Assembly: GCA_040882265.1 (NCBI GenBank)
Contig: JBBEBO010000014.1
Coordinates: 1-45,890 of the forward strand
DNA length: 45,890 nt
DNA from: Brumimicrobium sp040882265
GTDB taxonomy: Bacteria; Bacteroidota; Bacteroidia; Flavobacteriales_D; Crocinitomicaceae
Reading direction: 5' to 3'
The translations under genes and the position numbers were made by a program. Shown piece after piece: positions 33,367 through 42,190 of this stretch (positions within the stretch are counted from its first letter, which is position 1; each line of letters opens with the position of its first letter). The notes beneath the pieces were generated by a model. That model had not been told where the DNA came from. It ran no database searches and saw nothing but the letters and a program-made list of their open reading frames with translations.

Positions 33367-34035
33367 ATGAAATCAATTACATTATTATCTGTCTTACTAT
33401 TCTCTTTATTTACAGCAACAGCTCAAACTGAAGCGACAATAGAGTATCAAATTGAAATGAGTTCGAGTAACCCAGAAATGGAATCACAATTGGCTATGTT
33501 TGAAAATTCAACCATGAAGCTATATATGAAAGATAAAATGATGCGTCAAGAAACTTCTATGGGCGGTATGATTAATACAACAACTATTGTTGATTCTGAT
33601 GCAAGAAAAACATTAATGTTAGTTGACGGAATGATGGGTAAATTTGCTGCAAAAATGGACCTTTCAGAAATGGATGATGAGAAAGAAACAGAGGATCCAG
33701 ATTTAGACATTGAATTTGTTGATGAAACAAAGGAAATTGTTGGTTACGAGTGTAAGAAAGCAATTGTTTATGATGAAGATGGCAACGAATCAGTTTTTTG
33801 GTATACCGAAGAAATTGAAGCTCCAAAAGAAGGCAGTAAATATATGAAAGAAGGAATTCCTGGTATGGCTTTAGAGTTTAATGTGAGTCAACCTGAAATG
33901 TCTATGACTTTTACAGCAACTGAATTTTCAAAAAAAGTTAAAAAACCAAAGGAATTATTTTCAATGGAAGTCCCTGAAGGTTATTCAGAAAAAACTGTTG
34001 AAGAACTTCAATCTTTGATGGGTGGAGGTAAGTAA
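33367..34035 (+). CDS. Secreted DUF4412/GLPGLI-like protein, paralogue 1
   Basis: The 222-residue protein starts with a signal peptide (MKSITLLSVLLFSLFTATAQ). A beta-rich body follows with conserved steps also seen in its neighbour: MLVDGMMGKFAAKMDLSEMD, DETKEIVGYECKKAIVYDED, FWYTEEI, PGMALEFNV and KLFSMEVPEGY-type endings (KELFSMEVPEGYSE). The I-x-GYxCKKA core followed by W-Y is characteristic of the GLPGLI/DUF4412 group of Bacteroidota periplasmic proteins. The function is unknown; the group resembles LolA-like beta-barrel folds, but I cannot establish that here. A 27-nt gap leads to a paralogue. Confidence 0.8.
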   Translation: MKSITLLSVLLFSLFTATAQTEATIEYQIEMSSSNPEMESQLAMFENSTMKLYMKDKMMRQETSMGGMINTTTIVDSDARKTLMLVDGMMGKFAAKMDLSEMDDEKETEDPDLDIEFVDETKEIVGYECKKAIVYDEDGNESVFWYTEEIEAPKEGSKYMKEGIPGMALEFNVSQPEMSMTFTATEFSKKVKKPKELFSMEVPEGYSEKTVEELQSLMGGGK

Positions 34036-34062
34036 TCTTTTCTGATTGATAAAAAAGGTACA

Positions 34063-34743
34063 ATGAAAAAGTGTTTTCTATTATTTTTTACCATTGCTTT
34101 CGCTTCTTTTGCTTTTTCTCAAAAAACAAAAGGAAGGGTTTCTTATGACGTATACATCTCTTCAGATGACCCACAAACTTCAGCTTATATTGAAAATATG
34201 GAAGGGAGTACTTTAGAGCTTTATTTTGGTGAACAAAAAGTGAGGTCAGAAATGTACATGGGTGATTTTATGACAACCACTAGTATTTCACATGAAGGTT
34301 TAGATACAACTTTGACTCTTTTGGATGGAATGATGGGTAAAATCGCAATGAAAACAACTTTGGAAGATTTAGACGACGAACAGCGTTTGGCGTTTACAGA
34401 GCGAAATGTTGATTTAATTGACGAAACAAAGGAAATCATGGGCTACACTTGCAAAAAGGCAATTGTAACCACAGCTGATGAAAACGAAGCAATCGTTTGG
34501 TATACACCAGATCTACTGCCAGATTTTCGCAATGGGATTTATCTATATGACGAAGTTCCAGGAGTCCCGTTGGAAATGACTTCAACTTGGGGCAATATGG
34601 ATATGAAAATGGTAGCTTTTGAATATTCCAAGAAACTGAAAAAACCAGAAAAGCTTTTTAGTATGGAAATTCCAAAAGGTTTTACCTTGAGAACCTCTGA
34701 AGAAATGAAAGAAATGAGACAAAAGGCTGGTGGCGGTAATTAG
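34063..34743 (+). CDS. Secreted DUF4412/GLPGLI-like protein, paralogue 2
   Basis: The 226-residue paralogue of the preceding gene shares its order of motifs: a signal peptide (KKCFLLFFTIAFASFAFSQ), LLDGMMGKIAMKTTLEDLDD, DETKEIMGYTCKKAIV, VWYTPDL, PGVPLEMTSTWGNMDMKMVA and KLFSMEIPKGF. The two have kept the overall plan but diverged along the whole length, so the duplication is old. It is followed after 19 nt by a lipoprotein hydrolase, probably in the same transcript. The function is not known. Confidence 0.8.
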   Translation: MKKCFLLFFTIAFASFAFSQKTKGRVSYDVYISSDDPQTSAYIENMEGSTLELYFGEQKVRSEMYMGDFMTTTSISHEGLDTTLTLLDGMMGKIAMKTTLEDLDDEQRLAFTERNVDLIDETKEIMGYTCKKAIVTTADENEAIVWYTPDLLPDFRNGIYLYDEVPGVPLEMTSTWGNMDMKMVAFEYSKKLKKPEKLFSMEIPKGFTLRTSEEMKEMRQKAGGGN

Positions 34744-34762
34744 TTTTATACATAATTCATTC

Positions 34763-35686
34763 ATGTGGTTTCATAAACTTTTCTCACTGACTTTAATTGC
34801 CATTCTTTTATTATTTAACAGTTGTAATAAAACTGTAAAAAAATTCGATAATCGTCTTGCCAATAAATATATAAACAGAGGTTTTTCTTCAAATAAAATA
34901 GAAAAGAATGGACACTCTATATTTTATTGGGATAACAAAAAAGAAAACTCACCAGTAGTTGTTTTTATTCACGGATTTGGGGGTGATGGAAAAATCTCTT
35001 GGGAGAAACAAGCAAAGGATTTCAATGATGATTATCGGGTTATAGTACCTGATCTATTGTGGTTTGGTAATAGCACTTCTACTAAAACTCCAAGTCTTTC
35101 AATGCAAATTGATGCAATAAGCACCCTTCTTAAAGAACTAAGTGTTCAAAATGCAAATTTAGTTGGTATATCTTACGGAGGATTTATATCTCTGGGCTTT
35201 GCCTATAAGTATCCAAATCGACTAAACTCGGTAACAATTGTGGATTCACCAGGAAGTGTTATAACTGATGAAGAAATAGATTCGTTTTGTAAATCAGTAG
35301 GTGCTGATAATACTGTAGATGCATTTGTCCCCGAAAACGCTGATGAAGTAAAAAGATTACTTAACTTTTCTTTCCACAAACCACCCAAATTACCAAGTTT
35401 TATTAGAGAACAAACAATTGGTATTTACTTAAGTAAATATCCTAAACAACAATCACTTTTGCTAAAAGACCTTCCTCAAAATAGAGATTCATTAACGGGC
35501 GAATACGATGTTCCCACATTAATTCTGTGGGGGAAAGAAGACAAAGTGTTTAGTATTCAAAACGCCAAAGACTTAAGCAGCAACTTAGGTGCTGAATTAA
35601 CAATATTTGAAAATGCTGGTCATGCACTACCTGAAGAACAGCATAAAGCGTTTAATAAAAGATTAAAAACGTTTTTAAACGATTGA
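34763..35686 (+). CDS. Lipoprotein alpha/beta hydrolase
   Basis: From the ATG at 34763 the protein has 307 residues and starts with a lipoprotein signal peptide whose lipobox is LLLFNSC (cysteine about residue 21). The alpha/beta hydrolase fold shows the oxyanion region FIHGFGGDGKISW, the nucleophile elbow GISYGG (GxSxG), the acid in LWGKEDKVFS and the histidine in AGHALPEEQ. An upstream ATG at 34730 overlaps the previous gene and would break the signal peptide, so I rejected it. It is probably an esterase or lipase-like enzyme anchored in the outer or inner membrane; the substrate is unknown. Confidence 0.88.
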   Translation: MWFHKLFSLTLIAILLLFNSCNKTVKKFDNRLANKYINRGFSSNKIEKNGHSIFYWDNKKENSPVVVFIHGFGGDGKISWEKQAKDFNDDYRVIVPDLLWFGNSTSTKTPSLSMQIDAISTLLKELSVQNANLVGISYGGFISLGFAYKYPNRLNSVTIVDSPGSVITDEEIDSFCKSVGADNTVDAFVPENADEVKRLLNFSFHKPPKLPSFIREQTIGIYLSKYPKQQSLLLKDLPQNRDSLTGEYDVPTLILWGKEDKVFSIQNAKDLSSNLGAELTIFENAGHALPEEQHKAFNKRLKTFLND

Positions 35687-35702
35687 ATTATTGTTATTGC
35701 AG

Positions 35703-35928
35703 GGTAAACGCATTTAAAATCTAAATCCCGAAAAGAGCGTATTTTGTCACGCCTTTCTGACGCTAGGCATGGATTTTTATAGCAAAAAGTCGCGCCAAAA
35801 CAAGGTATTCCTCATTCTTCTTTAACCACGGGCTAATCCCGAATTCTCGGGACTTACCCCGTGGCAAAAGAACCTTTGGTTTTATAAAATCAACCAAAAA
35901 AAGAGATCTAAATTCAAATGCGTTTGCC
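35703..35928. repeat. Dispersed repeat, copy B, with imperfect inverted ends
   Basis: Positions 35812-35928 are copy B of the 117-bp repeat also found at 29893-30009. The centre has an outer stem CCACGGG/CCCGTGG and an inner stem CCCGA/TCGGG around ATTC. The left edge GGTAAACGCATTTAA (35703-35717) matches the reverse complement of the right edge (GGCAAACGCATTTGA) at 13 of 15 bases, so the unit may be a 226-bp element. No gene is seen in 35687-36061. Confidence 0.7.
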
Positions 35929-36049
35929 ATGATTGTTTTTGCTCTTTATTTGACAAATATGAGATACTGAAGAGGTTATTTTTTATATCTCATGTAACAG
36001 AATCTTAATATCTAAGTTTTTTAACCCGGTTTTCTAAAGTGAAATCAAT

Positions 36050-36057
36050 TACATTTG
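36050..36057 (+). promoter_or_regulatory. Putative -7 element of hemW
   Basis: TACATTTG followed by CA matches TAnnTTTG and lies only 4 nt before the ATG at 36062, so the transcript would be nearly leaderless. Confidence 0.4.
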
Positions 36058-36061
36058 CAAA

Positions 36062-37183
36062 ATGGCTGGTATTTACCTTCATATTCCCTTTTGCAAGCAA
36101 GCGTGTACATATTGTGATTTTCATTTTAGCACAACATTCGATAAATATAGAGGCGAATTGGTTGTATCTATCAAAAAAGAACTTGAAGAAAGAGTAGTTT
36201 ATTTAAAAGCCCAACCCATAGAATCAATTTATTTTGGAGGAGGTACGCCTTCGTTGCTTGAAAAAGTTGAGTTGAAAGAATTGTTGTCAACGATCTACAG
36301 TCGTTTTGATGTAAAAAAGAATGTTGAGATTACATTGGAAGCCAATCCAGATGATATTTCTGAGATAAAATTAAAAAGCTGGAAATCTGCAGGGATTAAT
36401 CGACTAAGTATTGGTCTGCAATCATTTTTGCAAGACGACTTAGACTGGATGAATCGCGCACATACAGCTGAAGAATCTGTAAGCGCTGTTAAATTGGCAA
36501 AGAATTTTGGTTTTGCATTAACTGTGGACTTAATTTATGGACTTCCAAATAGAAACATACATGATTGGGAGGACAATATTAATAAACTCATAACACTTGA
36601 TCCAGAGCATATTTCAGCATATTGTTTAACAATTGAAAACAATACAATCCTCAAACATAAGGTTACAAAAGGTGAAATCATTCCAGCAACTGAAGCAGAA
36701 CAAGCGTCTCAATTTATGCTGTTACTTTCTTTACTTAAAAAAGCAAGGTATGAACAATATGAAATTTCTAATTTTTGTAAAAGGGATAAGTATTCGCGAC
36801 ATAATTCAAATTACTGGAAAGGAGTACATTATTTAGGAGTTGGACCTTCTGCCCATTCATTTGATGGTGAAACAAGAAGATGGAATGTTGCTAACAATCA
36901 AAAATACATTAAAGGGATTGATACTAAAGCAGATTATTTTGAAGTAGAGACGCTTTCAAATAAGGATAAATTTAATGAGTTGATAATGACTGGATTAAGA
37001 ACAGTTTGGGGTGTTGATTTAAAAGCTCTAAAACAGTTTGATTTGTCAAGTGAAGATTTTGAGAATCAAATAGCCTTATTTAAAGATGCAGGATTATTGG
37101 TTCAAGACAAAAACACCATCTCCCTAACCGACAAAGGTCGTCTTCAAGCAGACTATATAGCCTCTCAATTATTTGTAATTTAG
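36062..37183 (+). CDS. hemW: HemW, radical-SAM haem chaperone (CPO-like)
   Basis: This 373-residue protein has the radical-SAM cluster motif CKQACTYCDFHF (C11, C15, C18), with phenylalanine at the position where HemN has a fourth cysteine. It has the GGGTPSLL motif, then the LEANPDDIS and RLSIGLQSF motifs, and a C-terminal winged-helix-like region. HemW proteins bind haem and act as chaperones, not as coproporphyrinogen dehydrogenase, so the label should not be read as HemN. The length is normal. It converges on the PKD protein gene 22 nt away. Confidence 0.92.
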   Translation: MAGIYLHIPFCKQACTYCDFHFSTTFDKYRGELVVSIKKELEERVVYLKAQPIESIYFGGGTPSLLEKVELKELLSTIYSRFDVKKNVEITLEANPDDISEIKLKSWKSAGINRLSIGLQSFLQDDLDWMNRAHTAEESVSAVKLAKNFGFALTVDLIYGLPNRNIHDWEDNINKLITLDPEHISAYCLTIENNTILKHKVTKGEIIPATEAEQASQFMLLLSLLKKARYEQYEISNFCKRDKYSRHNSNYWKGVHYLGVGPSAHSFDGETRRWNVANNQKYIKGIDTKADYFEVETLSNKDKFNELIMTGLRTVWGVDLKALKQFDLSSEDFENQIALFKDAGLLVQDKNTISLTDKGRLQADYIASQLFVI

Positions 37184-37205
37184 ATTAGAAGAAACCTTAT
37201 TTAAA

Positions 37206-39368
37206 TCACCTCAGCAATGAAAAATGCCCCCTGTGTTCTTCAAAGATTGATTTATGGTTTCGAAATTTAATGGTGTAGACATAAATTCCATCGGGAGCTT
37301 CTTCACTATTAACCCTTCCGTTCCAACCACTTTTTCTGTCATTCGTTTCAAAAACCCTTTCCCCCCAACGGTTATATATTTCAAATTGATAATCAGAGAC
37401 GTCAAACACAACGGGTCTAAATACCTCGTTTCTATTATTGTTATCTGGAGTAAAAGCGTTCGGCACATATAAAGTTGTTTGTGGCTCAACGTAGATCTCA
37501 ACAGTAGAAGTGTCTTTACACCCATATTCATTTGTTACAACTTGATATGGATAATGGTATCCACCTTCTAAAAAATGATAACTAAGGTTTCTAACGTTTG
37601 TATCAACAGAATCATTGAGTTGATAAAAATGAGATTGGCTACCAACACTGAAATCTGTAAATGTTATTTCTGTATTAAAAACGTCAGTCTCTTGCGGGTC
37701 AACTTCAAAATCTGATACAGGAGAGGGAAATACTTCAATTAAGTTTGGTTTATCAAGTGTTAAATCAGCAATACAACCTTCATTGGTTTTAATATTTAGA
37801 CTTACATCATAAACACCTGGATCTAGATATACGTTTGAAGGATTCGATTCTACCGACGTATTTCCATCTCCAAATTCCCAATAATATGTAAGCGGTGCAT
37901 CTGAAAGGGAACTATCGATAAACTCAGCTTTATATGGTGCGCAGTAAAGTTCATCTTCAATACCAAAGTTAACTTCAGGTTCTCTGTATACAAAAACAGA
38001 ATCTGTGTGCTCTCCTTCACAAATATTCCAATTAACGATAAACGTAACAGGGATGTAACCATTTGTATTGAATTCTACATCATTTACATCTTCAGTAGTG
38101 GGAGCACTAATATTAGCATTGCCTCCAAAATCCCATTCAAAAGTTGCGGCATTGTCGTAACTTCCTTCACCTTCAAAATCAAAAGAGTTGTCTGTTATAC
38201 ATTGTGGAGGAGGGGAATCAAAAAACACTTCTAAATCTTCAAATATTTGGAAGGTTTGGTAAGAAGTATCTGTACAGTTCCAATCAGGGTTAACAACAAG
38301 CATTACTTCATAAGTTCCTGGTTCAGGGAATGTGTAACTTGGCTCAAACTCTGTACTTGTTGCATTTGAGTCGTCATCAACATCAAAGTCCCAAAAATAA
38401 TTTGTTCCACCATAACTGTCATTTTCAAAATCAATGGTTAATCCTTGACAATGGCTTGTAAAAGTTTCTAATTCTTCTTGACCTACAACTTCAGCTTCCA
38501 TTGATATTTCACAGTTAAATACAGTAAAAATAAAATCCCTACGGGTTGTACTTATTAAATCACCATTTCGGTATTCTTTAACGCATATTCCAACAACAAA
38601 TTTCCCCAATAAATCTGGTGAAGCAGTTAAAAGACCAGTGTTAGGATCGATGTTTATGGGGCCAGATGCGCTAAAAGGTTCGTTTTCATTAAATCCAGCT
38701 TCCCAATTAATAAAGTTATAAGGGGGATTGTTGGGTGGAATTGGAGCGGGATTAACCATGGAGCCACCATGAAAAGGGGTACAAAGCTCATAAACGAGTT
38801 CATCTCCATCAGGATCTGTAGCTGAATGATCAAAAACTAATTCTTCGTTATTGCATAAAAGTAATGGCGGATTGTTATCAAAAGATGGACTACTATTACA
38901 TGTAATTCCAGAATTTGTCCCAGGAATATCAGCTGTTAGTGTTAAACCCTCTTCGTCAGGGTTAGTTAAATTTATTATTCCAGGCCCTCTACAACAACGT
39001 TGGTAAACTAATTTATATCCTTCATTAGTTGGCGGTAAAGTAACAACTGTTTGATAAATTGCTTCTTGTATACAGATGTTATTCGGTGGTTCAACGCATG
39101 GGTTGTTGAATTCTACAGGTAGTTGAGTACTACCAGGTAGTGAAACACTTTTATCATCGAATAAAGAATTATCACTATTTTTAAAGATCCCTAGAGATAA
39201 TGGATTGTCAAATTGTGCACCTGGACCATTACAGTCTCTATACATTTTTATCGTAACCCTATATTCATTCCCGCCTAAACATTCATACGAAATTTCTCCA
39301 CCAACAATATGTTCAGCTAGTAACCCGAGTGGAGTTAAAAACATTAATATTATTAATAGTGATTTCAT
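37206..39368 (-). CDS. Secreted PKD-repeat protein with gliding-motility/T9SS type B C-terminal domain
   Basis: This 720-residue protein begins with a signal peptide (MKSLLIILMFLTPLGLLA). An N-terminal domain of about 270 residues (AEHIVGGEISYECLGGNEYR) resembles a fimbrial/IgG-like module common in Bacteroidota. PKD-like repeats follow (about 300-590; YFWDFDVDDDSN, FEWDFGGNA, YYWEFGDGNTS). The C-terminal CHU_C/T9SS type B sorting domain is YVPNAFTPDNNNRNEVF with YNRWGERVFETNDRKSGWNG, which sends proteins to the surface. It lies 15 nt behind the SDR gene, so the two probably share a transcript. Confidence 0.9.
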   Translation of the reverse strand: MKSLLIILMFLTPLGLLAEHIVGGEISYECLGGNEYRVTIKMYRDCNGPGAQFDNPLSLGIFKNSDNSLFDDKSVSLPGSTQLPVEFNNPCVEPPNNICIQEAIYQTVVTLPPTNEGYKLVYQRCCRGPGIINLTNPDEEGLTLTADIPGTNSGITCNSSPSFDNNPPLLLCNNEELVFDHSATDPDGDELVYELCTPFHGGSMVNPAPIPPNNPPYNFINWEAGFNENEPFSASGPINIDPNTGLLTASPDLLGKFVVGICVKEYRNGDLISTTRRDFIFTVFNCEISMEAEVVGQEELETFTSHCQGLTIDFENDSYGGTNYFWDFDVDDDSNATSTEFEPSYTFPEPGTYEVMLVVNPDWNCTDTSYQTFQIFEDLEVFFDSPPPQCITDNSFDFEGEGSYDNAATFEWDFGGNANISAPTTEDVNDVEFNTNGYIPVTFIVNWNICEGEHTDSVFVYREPEVNFGIEDELYCAPYKAEFIDSSLSDAPLTYYWEFGDGNTSVESNPSNVYLDPGVYDVSLNIKTNEGCIADLTLDKPNLIEVFPSPVSDFEVDPQETDVFNTEITFTDFSVGSQSHFYQLNDSVDTNVRNLSYHFLEGGYHYPYQVVTNEYGCKDTSTVEIYVEPQTTLYVPNAFTPDNNNRNEVFRPVVFDVSDYQFEIYNRWGERVFETNDRKSGWNGRVNSEEAPDGIYVYTIKFRNHKSIFEEHRGHFSLLR

Positions 39369-39383
39369 AATTATCCTTTCTTT

Positions 39384-40193
39384 CTAGTTCTGCTTTTTTA
39401 ATACATCTAAAGGAAATTCAAATGGAGAATCATATTTGTATTCATAACCAAGTTCATTCCTCGATTTATTGTTTGATACTATTTTATGTTTAACCATGTT
39501 ATCATTGAATTTCGGCGAAGTTATTCCTAACTGTTTTGAAACTGACATGTAGTATGACGATTTCATAGGGTGTTTAGTTGCGCATCCATTTAATATTTCT
39601 CCCCAATATTTTTCTTCTACTACTTTATCAATTAGACCTATACAATCTTCAAGATGTATTAGGTTTACAGGCTCTTGTCCTCCGTCATATTCTTTTCCAG
39701 CCATAAATTTTGCTGGATTCCTATCACCACCAACAAGCCCAGCCATTCTTATAACCGTTAAATTACCGTTTAATTTTTCGTATAATACTCTTTCAGCTTC
39801 AACTATATAAGGTGCATTCCGACTAGTTCCATCTAGATGATCTTCTTCTTTTGCTATTTGGCTTTTGTTTTTATAAACAGAAGTTGAACTAATAAATATC
39901 ACTTTTGCTTGAGCATTAACATTATCAACAAGTTGTTTCATTGCTAGAGCGTAATTTTCTTTAAATGATGTAGGCGGAATATTTAGCAAAATATAATCAC
40001 ATGAGTTAATCCAAGGCTGATTTATCTGAGGTTGTTCTTTGTTAAGTAATACAGGTGAAACACCAACTTCAACTAGTTTATCGAGTTTAGATTCAGTGGT
40101 TGTAGTTCCGTAAGCTTTACAGTTATCATTGATTAACTTTGTTGCAAAGGGCAAACCCAACCAACCACATCCTATGACACCCCATGTTTTCAT
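39384..40193 (-). CDS. Atypical SDR family NAD(P)-binding protein (YeeZ-like)
   Basis: The 269-residue protein begins with a Rossmann NAD(P) loop (WGVIGCGWLGLPFATKLI, GxGxxG). It has an SDR-like second half (FISSTSVYKNKSQIAKEEDH; the canonical YxxxK is not clear) and a conserved MAGLVGGDRNPAKFMAGK stretch. It resembles YeeZ-type and nucleoside-diphosphate-sugar epimerase-like proteins of unknown substrate. A near-consensus -7 box (TACATTTA, minus strand, 40218-40225) precedes it. The downstream PKD/T9SS gene may be co-transcribed, but a functional link is not obvious. Confidence 0.8.
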   Translation of the reverse strand: MKTWGVIGCGWLGLPFATKLINDNCKAYGTTTTESKLDKLVEVGVSPVLLNKEQPQINQPWINSCDYILLNIPPTSFKENYALAMKQLVDNVNAQAKVIFISSTSVYKNKSQIAKEEDHLDGTSRNAPYIVEAERVLYEKLNGNLTVIRMAGLVGGDRNPAKFMAGKEYDGGQEPVNLIHLEDCIGLIDKVVEEKYWGEILNGCATKHPMKSSYYMSVSKQLGITSPKFNDNMVKHKIVSNNKSRNELGYEYKYDSPFEFPLDVLKKQN

Positions 40194-40330
40194 TTAAAGA
40201 TTTTTAAATTATTGTACTAAATGTACACCTGATAACTTAAAAATCAATGTATTGTTGTGTGAACGACTACTTTTGTTTATTAAACGACTAATAATTAAAA
40301 ATATGTGCGTTAAAGTTGATTCGAAAATTA

Positions 40331-40362
40331 AGAAAGGTGCAGAAAAATAACTGCACCTTTCT
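40331..40362 (-). terminator. Rho-independent terminator of recA
   Basis: AGAAAGGTGCAG and CTGCACCTTTCT form a perfect 12-bp stem with an 8-nt loop. In the minus-strand direction this lies 17 nt beyond the recA stop and is followed by TAATTTTC. Confidence 0.85.
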
Positions 40363-40378
40363 CTAAACGATATGCAGT

Positions 40379-41398
40379 TTACACTTGCTCCCGTTTTGAA
40401 GCTAGCGCTTCTTTAATTTTTACTTCTAATTCTTCCATAAGTTCTGGATTGTCACCAATGATTTGCTTCACAGCATCACGGCCTTGCCCCAGTCTTGTTT
40501 CTCCGTATGAAAACCAAGAGCCACTTTTTTTCAAGATGTTTAAATCAACACCCATATCTAGTAATTCACCAACTTTTGAAATACCGCCACCGTACATAAT
40601 GTCGAATTCTGCTTTTCTGAATGGCGGAGCAACTTTATTTTTAACAATCTTTACTTTTGTTCGATTACCAATCACTTCGTCTCCATCTTTGATTTGGCTA
40701 GATCTTCTTATGTCAACACGAACAGACGAGTAAAACTTTAATGCATTACCTCCTGTTGTTGTTTCAGGATTACCAAACATTACACCAATTTTATCTCTCA
40801 ACTGATTAATGAAAATGCAACACGTACCCGATTTGTTAATAGAGCCCGTTAGTTTTCTCAATGCTTTTGACATTAAACGTGCTTGTAGTCCCATTTGACT
40901 ATCGCCCATTTCACCTTCAATTTCTGCTTTTGGAGTTAATGCCGCTACAGAATCGATAACGACTAAATCAATAGCACCTGAACGGATGAGATTGTCAGCT
41001 ATTTCTAAAGCTTGTTCACCATTGTCTGGCTGTGAAATAATTAATTCACTCGTATTAACGCCTAATTTTTGAGCGTAAAATTGATCAAATGCGTGTTCAG
41101 CATCTATAAAAGCTGCTATTCCTCCTGTTTTTTGTAATTCTGCAATTGCGTGAATCGCCAGAGTTGTTTTACCAGAAGATTCGGGACCGTAAATCTCGAT
41201 CACCCTTCCTTTGGGATATCCGCCAACACCTAGTGCTAAATCTAATGTAACGGAGCCAGATGAGATTGCTTCTACATCTTGTATTACACCGTCACCGAGT
41301 TTCATTACGGAACCTTTTCCAAATGTTTTCTCCATCTTATCCATTGTAAGTTGAAGAGCTTTTAACTTTTCTTCGCTTATTTTTTTTGTTTCTGCCAT
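40379..41398 (-). CDS. recA: Recombinase RecA
   Basis: RecA forms the ATP-dependent filament for homologous recombination and SOS induction. It has 339 residues. Walker A is GPESSGKTTLA (about 69-79), Walker B is DLVVIDSVAALTPKAEIEGE, and the DNA-binding loops are MGLQARLMSKALRKLTGSI and GNPETTTGGNALKFYSSVRV. The C-terminal acidic tail is shorter than in E. coli. It is intact, monocistronic, with a -7 box upstream and a strong terminator downstream. I see no clear LexA-like palindrome upstream. Confidence 0.98.
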   Translation of the reverse strand: MAETKKISEEKLKALQLTMDKMEKTFGKGSVMKLGDGVIQDVEAISSGSVTLDLALGVGGYPKGRVIEIYGPESSGKTTLAIHAIAELQKTGGIAAFIDAEHAFDQFYAQKLGVNTSELIISQPDNGEQALEIADNLIRSGAIDLVVIDSVAALTPKAEIEGEMGDSQMGLQARLMSKALRKLTGSINKSGTCCIFINQLRDKIGVMFGNPETTTGGNALKFYSSVRVDIRRSSQIKDGDEVIGNRTKVKIVKNKVAPPFRKAEFDIMYGGGISKVGELLDMGVDLNILKKSGSWFSYGETRLGQGRDAVKQIIGDNPELMEELEVKIKEALASKREQV

Positions 41399-41414
41399 AT
41401 CGTTTATTTTTTAG

Positions 41415-41422
41415 CAAATTTA
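41415..41422 (-). promoter_or_regulatory. Putative -7 element of recA
   Basis: The minus strand reads TAAATTTG, an exact TAnnTTTG match, 16 nt before the recA ATG. No -33 TTG at standard spacing is obvious. Confidence 0.4.
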
Positions 41423-41451
41423 GGTTAGTAGGTCGTAATCTTTTTACGATC

Positions 41452-41910
41452 TTAAAATAATTCTAAAATTTCTTCTGCATGTGCCTTTGTCTTAGGCTTT
41501 TTAATTATATCGTGAATTTCACCCTTTTCGTTGATTAAAAAGGTTGTTCGATGAATTCCATCATATTCTTTTCCCATAAATTTTTTATTGCCCCAAACTC
41601 CAAAAGCTTTAATCACTTCTTTGTCAGTGTCTGCTAATAGGGGAAAAGGTAAGTCGTGTTTAGCGATAAATTTTTGATGCCTTTTTTCATCGTCGGCACT
41701 TACACCGAGTATCGCAATGTTTTCTTTTTTAAGCGCTTCGTAATTATCTTTCAAGTTACACGCTTGTGTTGTACAACCCGGGGTCATGTCCTTTGGATAA
41801 AAGTAGACAACTAATTTTTGCCCTTCGTAATCACTTAATGAAATCGTTTTACCATCTTGGTCTTTACTTTTAAATTGCGGAGCTTTATCTCCTTTTTCTA
41901 AATGCATCAT
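41452..41910 (-). CDS. bcp: Thioredoxin-dependent thiol peroxidase (Bcp/PrxQ)
   Basis: This peroxiredoxin of the AhpC/TSA fold is 152 residues long and reduces hydroperoxides. The motif VVYFYPKDMTPGCTTQACNL contains the peroxidatic cysteine C46 and the likely resolving cysteine C51, as in bacterioferritin comigratory protein. The N-terminal methionines are adjacent (MMHLEKGDKA), so the start could be one codon later. The gene is monocistronic in appearance; the 280-bp region upstream (41911-42190) contains its -7 box and the recO terminator and nothing else I recognise. Confidence 0.92.
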   Translation of the reverse strand: MMHLEKGDKAPQFKSKDQDGKTISLSDYEGQKLVVYFYPKDMTPGCTTQACNLKDNYEALKKENIAILGVSADDEKRHQKFIAKHDLPFPLLADTDKEVIKAFGVWGNKKFMGKEYDGIHRTTFLINEKGEIHDIIKKPKTKAHAEEILELF

Positions 41911-41948
41911 TGTTATTATTTTAAACAGTTATTTGACGATTATATAAT

Positions 41949-41956
41949 CAAAGTTA
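41949..41956 (-). promoter_or_regulatory. Putative -7 element of bcp
   Basis: The minus strand reads TAACTTTG, an exact TAnnTTTG match, 38 nt before the ATG at 41910. It is the only such box I see in the 280-bp region. Confidence 0.4.
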
Positions 41957-42158
41957 ATTAAATTTTTGAAAATCAAAATATTTTATCAGTTTATTTTCAT
42001 AAATATTTAATTTCTTCAATGCAACTCCAAATAAGTTAATGATAATTTTTAACAATGTAATTTATTTGAAAATATTTTTTTCGACACGACCAATAAAACA
42101 TACCCAAAGCCTTAAATGTTTATAAATAGAATGCCAAAAAGATTGCTTTTTGTCATGA

Positions 42159-42186
42159 TTTTTGGAGCAAAAATGCACTCCAAAAA
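42159..42186 (-). terminator. Putative terminator downstream of recO
   Basis: TTTTTGGAG and CTCCAAAAA form a 9-bp stem around a 10-nt loop, 4 nt beyond the recO stop in the minus direction. The stem's own AT end supplies a short T tract. Confidence 0.7.
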
Positions 42187-42190
42187 AGGT

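Noticed and set aside
36062..37183. Naming the radical-SAM gene hemN
   Set aside because: The cluster motif has the HemW form (CxxxCxxCxF) and the protein is shorter than HemN.
42068..42158. A small RNA gene between bcp and recO
   Set aside because: Only the terminator hairpin of recO and AT-rich sequence are visible; no promoter or second structure supports a separate transcript.
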